Assembly (NCBI GenBank): GCA_023456105.1
Contig: JAEYAO010000074.1
Location: forward strand, 1 to 5,953
Length of the DNA: 5,953 bases
Direction of reading: 5' to 3'
Source of the DNA: Pseudomonadota bacterium
Lineage (GTDB): Bacteria; Pseudomonadota; Alphaproteobacteria; Caulobacterales; Caulobacteraceae
A program made the translations under genes and the position numbers. Below are positions 1-5,953 of the stretch, one piece after another. Every line of letters starts with the position of its first letter. The first letter of the stretch is position 1. The notes beneath the pieces are model-generated. The model was not told the DNA's origin, did not search any database, and saw only the letters and a program-made list of their open reading frames with translations.

Positions 1-336
1 GGCTCCAACGGCGGCTGCGACATGGTGGGCCGGCTGCAGGATGCGCTGCGGGACGCGCCGGCCGTGCTGGCGGCGGCCGAAAGGGCCCAGGACGAGTTTG
101 GTCCCGGCGGCGCGCTTCTGATCTGGGACGGCGACTGGCTGCGCAGCCGGGGTCAGGACGGCAAGGGGTTGGCGTCCGTGCGCCAGGCCGTGGCGGTCGA
201 GGTCGCGTTCGCCCCCGCCGCCTGCCGGGCGCCGCCGGTGCGGGGGCTGGTGGTGATCTCTCTGACCGACCGCCCCGGCGGGCCGCGTGTGGCGCTGGGA
301 CGCGACCGCTGGCGCTGGTCCGACCTGACCCGCTGA
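1..336 (+). CDS. 3' end of an unrecognised conserved-looking protein (partial at left edge)
   Basis: The reading frame is open from the first base and ends at TGA 334-336, giving 111 visible residues. The first in-frame ATG (base 22) has no Shine-Dalgarno before it, and the seven codons ahead of it (GSNGGCD) read as protein, so the gene very probably begins outside the window. The visible part has an acidic/amphipathic helix-like stretch (about residues 11-32), then alternating hydrophobic segments that look like beta strands: ALLIWDGDW (38-46), VAVEVAFAP (64-72) and GLVVISL (82-88). It closes with a Trp-rich tail, RWRWSDL. There are two cysteines, C6 and C75. I do not recognise the family. 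The composition resembles a small alpha/beta or periplasmic domain rather than an enzyme with an obvious active site. It is separated from argG by 107 bases, so it is probably a separate transcription unit. Confidence 0.65.
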   Translation, partial: GSNGGCDMVGRLQDALRDAPAVLAAAERAQDEFGPGGALLIWDGDWLRSRGQDGKGLASVRQAVAVEVAFAPAACRAPPVRGLVVISLTDRPGGPRVALGRDRWRWSDLTR

Positions 337-357
337 CGGCCCGTCCCGACATTGAAT

Positions 358-386
358 TTGCATCGGGGCGGCGCGGGTCTTATGCG
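358..386 (+). promoter_or_regulatory. Possible sigma-70-type promoter for argG
   Basis: In the 107-base gap before argG there is a TTGCAT (358-363) and a TATGCG (381-386) separated by 17 bases. That is the canonical spacing of a housekeeping promoter, and this is the most AT-rich patch of the gap. The -10 box matches only moderately, and it does not match the GC-richer -10 described for Caulobacter housekeeping promoters. No operator was recognised. The call rests on position and spacing only. Confidence 0.25.
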
Positions 387-443
387 CGCGTCGATCCAAT
401 CCTTCCCCGCCTCCTCCCCGAGCGGCCGCGAAAGACCCTGCCC

Positions 444-1682
<1,239 letters not shown>

Positions 1683-1712
1683 CGCCCGCCCGGGAACCAT
1701 AAGCACGCCTTG

Positions 1713-1753
1713 CCGCCGCCGTGATCCCGCGTCACGGTGGCGGTCCTGTTTTT
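1713..1753 (+). terminator. Rho-independent terminator after argG
   Basis: A 12-bp stem is formed by 1713-1724 (CCGCCGCCGTGA) and 1732-1743 (TCACGGTGGCGG). It has a single G-U wobble and a 7-base loop. It is followed directly by a T-rich run, TCCTGTTTTT (1744-1753). The hairpin begins 31 bases after the argG stop. The T-run ends only two bases before the Shine-Dalgarno (GGAG, 1756-1759) of the next gene, so the terminator also forms the leader of that gene. Confidence 0.8.
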
Positions 1754-1767
1754 CCGGAGCCTGTCCC

Positions 1768-2271
1768 ATGCGCCTGATCGCCGCCGCCTCCATCCTGACC
1801 CTCGCCGTCGCCGCCCCGGCGCTGGCGCAGACTCCCGCCCAGACGCCGGTCCAGACCCCCGCCGCGCCTGCCGCCGCCGCCGCTCCGGCCCCCTCGGCTG
1901 AAGAGGCCGCCTTCAACGCCAAGGGCGAGGCCTTCGGCCAGCGCATGGAGGCCATGGCCGGCGAGATGCAGGCCGCGGTCACCGCCGCCGCCGGCGACCA
2001 GGCCAAGGCCAAGACCGACCTGGACGCCATTCAGGCCCGCTATCAGGCCGACGCCGACACTTTCGCCGCCGACCTGGAGAGCTTCGGCGCCTCGCAGGCC
2101 GCGCTCGCGCCGGAAGAACAGCGCGCCGCCATCACCAGCGGCATCGCCGCCGCCGTTCCCACCATCAAGGCCGTGCCGGCCCAGGTGCGCGGCCAGGTCG
2201 AACAGGCCGCGGCTCAAGGCGCCGCAGCCGCTCAGCCCGCGGCGCCGGCGGCCGCGCCGCACCAGCACTGA
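1768..2271 (+). CDS. Small exported Ala-rich helical protein, function unknown
   Basis: The 167-residue product begins with a clear Sec signal peptide: MRLIAAAS, a hydrophobic core, and a likely cleavage after PALA (residue 20/21). The mature protein therefore should be periplasmic or secreted. It opens with a low-complexity linker containing three QTP units (21-31) and an Ala/Pro run to about residue 42. A mostly helical, Ala/Gln/Glu-rich region follows (about 43-150) with EAFGQRMEA at 54-62 and ARYQADADTF at 90-99. The tail is Ala/Pro-rich and ends HQH. There are no cysteines, no lipobox, no transmembrane segments after the signal and no recognisable catalytic motif. ATG 1768 has a good Shine-Dalgarno (GGAG 1756-1759, 8-base spacing), and the signal peptide starts exactly there. 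It resembles the exported protein at 3026-3574. The family is not recognised, and automatic names drawn from its composition would not be reliable. Confidence 0.85.
   Translation: MRLIAAASILTLAVAAPALAQTPAQTPVQTPAAPAAAAAPAPSAEEAAFNAKGEAFGQRMEAMAGEMQAAVTAAAGDQAKAKTDLDAIQARYQADADTFAADLESFGASQAALAPEEQRAAITSGIAAAVPTIKAVPAQVRGQVEQAAAQGAAAAQPAAPAAAPHQH
1828..1863 (+). repeat. Short QTP-x tandem repeat (three units) in a linker
   Basis: Three consecutive 12-base units encode QTPA, QTPV and QTPA directly after the predicted signal-peptide cleavage site. The codons differ between units, so the repeat is kept at protein level rather than being a recent DNA slippage. It probably acts as a flexible linker. 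Confidence 0.6.
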
Positions 2272-2287
2272 TCCCCGCTTGACGCAG

Positions 2288-2312
2288 GCGGCGGCGGGCC
2301 CGACACCGCCGC
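2288..2312 (+). other. GC hairpin abutting the start of the exporter gene
   Basis: GCGGCGG (2288-2294) can pair with CCGCCGC (2306-2312) around an 11-base loop. The 3' arm ends one base before ATG 2314, and no T-run follows. If it forms in the mRNA it would cover the ribosome landing site. In DNA this GC-rich such pairings are common by chance. Confidence 0.3.
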
Positions 2313-2313
2313 G

Positions 2314-2946
2314 ATGCCCGTCCTGCCTGTCGATCCGCACCTGTTCTCCACCTTTCTGGGGATCATGGCGGTGATGGCGGTGACGCCCGGTCCGGCGAAC
2401 CTGTTCGCCGTGGCCTCGGGCGTGCAGCGGGGCCGCGCCTCGGCCCTGGTCAGCGTGGCCGGCATGAACAGCGCCAGCCTGGTCTGGTTCGGCGCCGCCG
2501 CGCTGGGGCTGGGCGCGCTGGTCGCGGCCTTTCCGGCGGTGTTCCGGCTGATCGCCATCGGCGGCGCGCTGTATGTCGCCTGGCTGGGCCTGAAGGCGCT
2601 GCACGGCGCGTTCCGCAACCCCTCCGATCCGTCCGAGATCGCGGTCCGGCGCGGGCGCAACGCCTTTGCTGACGGTTTTGCGGTGCAGATCGCCAACCCC
2701 AAGGCGATCCTGTTCTTCACCGCCGTGCTGCCGCCGTTTATCGACACAACACGGCCGGTGTGGCCGCAGCTTGCGCTGTTCGCCGTGGCCATGATCGGGC
2801 TGGATACGCTGGCCATGAGCACCTACGCCCTGTTCGGCGCCGCCCTGTCGAGACGCATGCGCGAGCCGCGCTTCCGCCGGGGCTTCAACGTCTTCGTGGG
2901 CGTGCTTCTGCTGACCGCGGCGGTGCTGATCGCCCTGCGGCTGTAG
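2314..2946 (+). CDS. LysE/RhtB-family amino-acid exporter
   Basis: This is an inner-membrane efflux protein of the LysE/RhtB superfamily, whose characterised members export lysine, arginine, homoserine, threonine or related small molecules. The 210-residue length is typical. The N-terminal hallmark TPGPANL is at residues 24-30, followed by GVQRGRASAL (36-45), the usual short cytoplasmic loop. The second hallmark, IANPKAILFF, is at 126-135. About six hydrophobic segments are visible: roughly 11-35, 43-66, 74-97, 121-143, 150-178 and 190-209. A charged cytoplasmic loop lies around 98-120. ATG 2314 lacks a strong Shine-Dalgarno. An in-frame ATG at 2365 (residue 18) would cut into the first membrane segment, so 2314 is preferred. 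The gene lies 42 bases after the exported protein gene and may share its transcript. The substrate cannot be read from sequence. The nearby argG hints at arginine or a related amino acid, but only weakly. Confidence 0.93.
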   Translation: MPVLPVDPHLFSTFLGIMAVMAVTPGPANLFAVASGVQRGRASALVSVAGMNSASLVWFGAAALGLGALVAAFPAVFRLIAIGGALYVAWLGLKALHGAFRNPSDPSEIAVRRGRNAFADGFAVQIANPKAILFFTAVLPPFIDTTRPVWPQLALFAVAMIGLDTLAMSTYALFGAALSRRMREPRFRRGFNVFVGVLLLTAAVLIALRL

Positions 2947-3001
2947 CCTCGCCTTACCGCGATTTCACTTGAGGCCGGGCCGTGTTCGGCGGACGCTTCA
3001 G

Positions 3002-3019
3002 CCGGTCAAACACCGGAAG
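3002..3019 (+). promoter_or_regulatory. Shine-Dalgarno with overlapping small hairpin
   Basis: GGAAG (3015-3019) sits 6 bases before ATG 3026 and decides that start. CCGGT (3002-3006) can pair with ACCGG (3012-3016) around the loop CAAAC, so the 3' arm covers the first two bases of the Shine-Dalgarno. The 5-bp stem is short, and regulation by it is only a possibility. Confidence 0.45.
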
Positions 3020-3025
3020 CCCGCC

Positions 3026-3574
3026 ATGATCCGCGCCCTCCTTTCCGCCGCAGCCATCCTGTCCGCCGCCACGCCCGCCCTGGCGCAGCAGACGACGCCC
3101 GCCCCTTCCGCCGAAGCCCGGCTGGAGGCGGCCGCCGAGGCGTTCGAAAAACGCATGGAGGCCTTCGGCGCCCGCGCCGAGGCCATCGCCGCCGACGAAT
3201 CCCTGAGCGAAAGCGAGCGTTCCGGCCGCGTCGCCGCCCTGTGGGCCGAGCACCAGCCGGAGGTCACCGCCTTCACCGCCATGGCCGCCGCCTCCGCCGG
3301 CGCCATCGCCGCCGAGGCCCTGGCCGAGATCGACGTGGACGCCGTGGTGGCCGAGGCCATGAACGACCCGGAGGTGCAGGCCCAGCTGCAGCAGGCCTCG
3401 GCCATGGGAACGGGCATCGCCGCCAACAGCGCCTGGACCAATCCGGACCCGGAGCAGCTTGAGACCTACAAGCTGATGACCGAATACGCCCTGGCGGAGG
3501 TCGAAGAGTCGCTGGAGGACATGCCCGAGCCGCCGCAAGCGCCAGAGGCTCCGGAAGCGCCCGAGGCGCCCTGA
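3026..3574 (+). CDS. Small exported Ala/Glu-rich helical protein, similar to the one at 1768-2271
   Basis: The 182-residue product starts with a Sec signal peptide (MIRALLSAAA..., cleavage likely after PALA, residue 20/21), predicting a periplasmic or secreted protein. The mature part begins QQTTPAPSAE and continues into a helical, acidic Ala-rich region. That region carries EAFEKRMEA (38-46), an AEHQPEVTAF stretch (74-83) and DPEVQAQLQQ (114-123). Around 132-152 lies the more distinctive AANSAWTNPDPEQLETYKLMT. It ends in a proline-rich tail with three EAP units. No cysteine, lipobox or catalytic motif is seen. The start at ATG 3026 is supported by the Shine-Dalgarno GGAAG and by the signal peptide beginning there. 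A longer frame from TTG 2969 would bury the signal peptide behind a basic stretch. From EAF to the Phe at 83 it aligns without gaps to residues 54-99 of the protein at 1768-2271, suggesting paralogy. Function is unknown. Confidence 0.85.
   Translation: MIRALLSAAAILSAATPALAQQTTPAPSAEARLEAAAEAFEKRMEAFGARAEAIAADESLSESERSGRVAALWAEHQPEVTAFTAMAAASAGAIAAEALAEIDVDAVVAEAMNDPEVQAQLQQASAMGTGIAANSAWTNPDPEQLETYKLMTEYALAEVEESLEDMPEPPQAPEAPEAPEAP
3545..3571 (+). repeat. Three EAP tandem units at the protein C-terminus
   Basis: Three 9-base units encode EAP-EAP-EAP directly before the stop codon, preceded by PPQAP. The codons differ (GAGGCTCCG, GAAGCGCCC, GAGGCGCCC). This gives an acidic, proline-rich flexible tail. 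Confidence 0.6.
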
Positions 3575-3638
3575 TCCTCCGGCGCGGCCTTGCGCCCCGC
3601 GAGCGGCGGACCCATTAGCGAAGCTGACCCCCGCCGCC

Positions 3639-3642
3639 AGGA
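3639..3642 (+). promoter_or_regulatory. Shine-Dalgarno that decides the gshB start
   Basis: AGGA, 7 bases before ATG 3650, supports that codon over the upstream in-frame TTG at 3590, which would add 20 residues not expected in this family. Just upstream, GCGGCGG (3603-3609) could pair with CCGCCGC (3631-3637) across a 21-base loop, but the pairing is weak evidence for regulation. Confidence 0.55.
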
Positions 3643-3649
3643 CCTCCGC

Positions 3650-4594
3650 ATGCTTCGCGTCGCCATCCAGATGGACCCCATCGAGTCCGTCAACATCGAG
3701 TCCGACACCACCTGGCTGATGGCCACGACGGCGCAGGATCGCGGCCACGCCCTGTGGATCTACGACTTCCGCACCCTGGCGCTGGAGGACGGCCGCCTGT
3801 TCTGCCGCGCCCGCCCCGCGACCCTGCGCCAGACCCAAGGCGACCATGTCTCCTTGGGTGAAGAGGTCCGGCTGGACCTGTCGGAGGACGTCGACGTGAT
3901 CCTGATGCGCCAGGACCCGCCGTTCGACATGGCCTATGTCACCGCCACCTATCTGCTGGAGACGGTGCACCCCAGGACGCTGGTGGTGAACGATCCGGCC
4001 GAGGTGCGCTCGGCGCCGGAAAAGCTGCTGGCGACGCGCTTTCCGGGTCTTCAGCCGCCGACGCTGATCTCGTCCGATCCGGTCGCCCTGGTCGACTTCC
4101 ATCGCCGCCACGGCGACGTGGTGCTGAAGCCCCTGCACGGCGCGGCGGGTTCGGGCGTGGTGCGGCTCAAGGCCGACGATCCGAACCTGGAGGCGCTGAT
4201 CGAGATTCACGCCGCCGGATCGCGCGATCCGCTGGTGATCCAGAAGTTCATTCCCGCCGTCTCGGCCGGCGACAAGCGCATCATCCTGATCGACGGAGAG
4301 CCGGTGGGCGCCATCAACCGGGTGCCGGCCAAGGATCAGGTGCGCTCCAACCTGCGGGTCGGCGGCACCGCCGCGCCGGTCGAACTGACCGCGCGCGACC
4401 GCGAGATCTGCGCCGCCATCGGGCCCACGCTGCGCGAGCGGGGCCTCTTGTTCGTCGGCATCGACGTGATCGGCGACTATCTGACCGAAATCAACGTCAC
4501 CTCGCCCACCGGGGCCCAGCAGCTGAAGCGCTTCTCCGACGTCGACGCCGCCGCCCTGATGTGGGACGCGATCGAGGCCAAGCGCGCCGCATAG
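3650..4594 (+). CDS. gshB: Glutathione synthase
   Basis: GshB joins gamma-glutamylcysteine and glycine with ATP to make glutathione, the second and last step of the pathway; it is a cytosolic ATP-grasp ligase. The product is 314 residues, against about 316 for the Escherichia coli enzyme. Family hallmarks appear in order: an N-terminal VAIQMDPIESVNIESDTTWL (4-23), MRQDPPFDMAYVTATYLLE (86-104), and VVNDPAEVRSAPEKLLATRF (112-131). The ATP-grasp KPLHGAAGSGV is at 160-170, and QKFIPAVSAGDKRIILIDGE is at 198-217. RSNLRVGGTA (232-241) is followed by the metal/substrate-binding EINVTSPTG (280-288). The glycine-rich loop reads GAAGSG, a little different from the GMGGAS I recall in E. coli. ATG 3650 matches the usual N-terminus and has a Shine-Dalgarno. 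It lies 75 bases after the exported protein gene and 60 bases before comM, and may be cotranscribed with comM. Confidence 0.97.
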   Translation: MLRVAIQMDPIESVNIESDTTWLMATTAQDRGHALWIYDFRTLALEDGRLFCRARPATLRQTQGDHVSLGEEVRLDLSEDVDVILMRQDPPFDMAYVTATYLLETVHPRTLVVNDPAEVRSAPEKLLATRFPGLQPPTLISSDPVALVDFHRRHGDVVLKPLHGAAGSGVVRLKADDPNLEALIEIHAAGSRDPLVIQKFIPAVSAGDKRIILIDGEPVGAINRVPAKDQVRSNLRVGGTAAPVELTARDREICAAIGPTLRERGLLFVGIDVIGDYLTEINVTSPTGAQQLKRFSDVDAAALMWDAIEAKRAA

Positions 4595-4642
4595 CGCCGC
4601 TCTTGCAATCGATCTGGGTTCATGGTTCGTTCTTCTTGGCTG

Positions 4643-4650
4643 AGGGAGGA
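4643..4650 (+). promoter_or_regulatory. Strong Shine-Dalgarno for comM
   Basis: AGGGAGGA includes GGAGG at 4645-4649, 5 bases before ATG 4655. It is the best ribosome binding site in the window. It settles the start at 4655 rather than the in-frame ATG at 4622, which has no such site and would add 11 residues (MVRSSWLREER). Confidence 0.75.
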
Positions 4651-4654
4651 ACGC

Positions 4655-5953
<1,299 letters not shown>

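Noticed and set aside
2947..3001. Promoter in the gap after the exporter (TTGAGG at 2969 with GCTTCA at 2995)
   Set aside because: The spacing of 20 bases is too long and the -10 match is poor, so it could not be told from chance.
2969..3025. TTG 2969 as an upstream start for the second exported protein
   Set aside because: It would place 19 mostly basic residues before a perfect signal peptide, and a Shine-Dalgarno sits properly before ATG 3026.
3581..3596. GGCGC/GCGCC hairpin after the second exported protein gene as a terminator
   Set aside because: The stem is only 5 bp with a 6-base loop and no T-run follows, so it does not meet the pattern seen after argG.
3590..3649. TTG 3590 as the start of gshB
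   Set aside because: It would add 20 residues absent from the family. ATG 3650 has AGGA at 7 bases and gives the standard N-terminus and length.
4622..4654. In-frame ATG 4622 as the start of comM
   Set aside because: It has no Shine-Dalgarno and its extension contains the strong one that serves ATG 4655. The family N-terminus begins near residue 1 of the shorter form.

Overview
The window is GC-rich, densely coding bacterial chromosome with every supported gene on the + strand. Codon use is strongly biased to G/C at third positions. Protein sequence style (an argininosuccinate synthase with an NLLHSSSEGKVLEDP segment, a glutathione synthase next to a ComM/YifB protein, Ala/Pro-rich exported proteins) suggests an alphaproteobacterium, most likely Caulobacterales such as Brevundimonas or a relative. 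The lineage is inferred from memory of these families, not from a search.

Layout, left to right: (1) the 3' end of an unrecognised gene, open at the left edge and ending at 336; (2) argG (444-1682), arginine biosynthesis, followed by a convincing rho-independent terminator (1713-1753); (3) a small exported Ala-rich protein (1768-2271); (4) a LysE/RhtB-type amino-acid exporter (2314-2946); (5) a second small exported Ala-rich protein (3026-3574) that resembles the first; (6) gshB, glutathione synthase (3650-4594); (7) comM/yifB (from 4655), an AAA+ protein cut off by the right edge after 433 codons.

The gaps between genes are 42-107 bases; no stretch above 300 bases lacks a gene. No tRNA, rRNA, CRISPR array, insertion sequence or attachment site was seen. 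Several gaps hold a short GC hairpin close to the next start codon or Shine-Dalgarno. Only the one after argG has a T-run and looks like a true terminator.

Functionally this is mostly core metabolism: arginine synthesis, glutathione synthesis, amino-acid efflux and a DNA branch-migration helicase. The only part not explained by well-known families is the pair of exported helical proteins on either side of the exporter gene. I found no strong evidence for a new multi-gene system, and the findings are scored accordingly.
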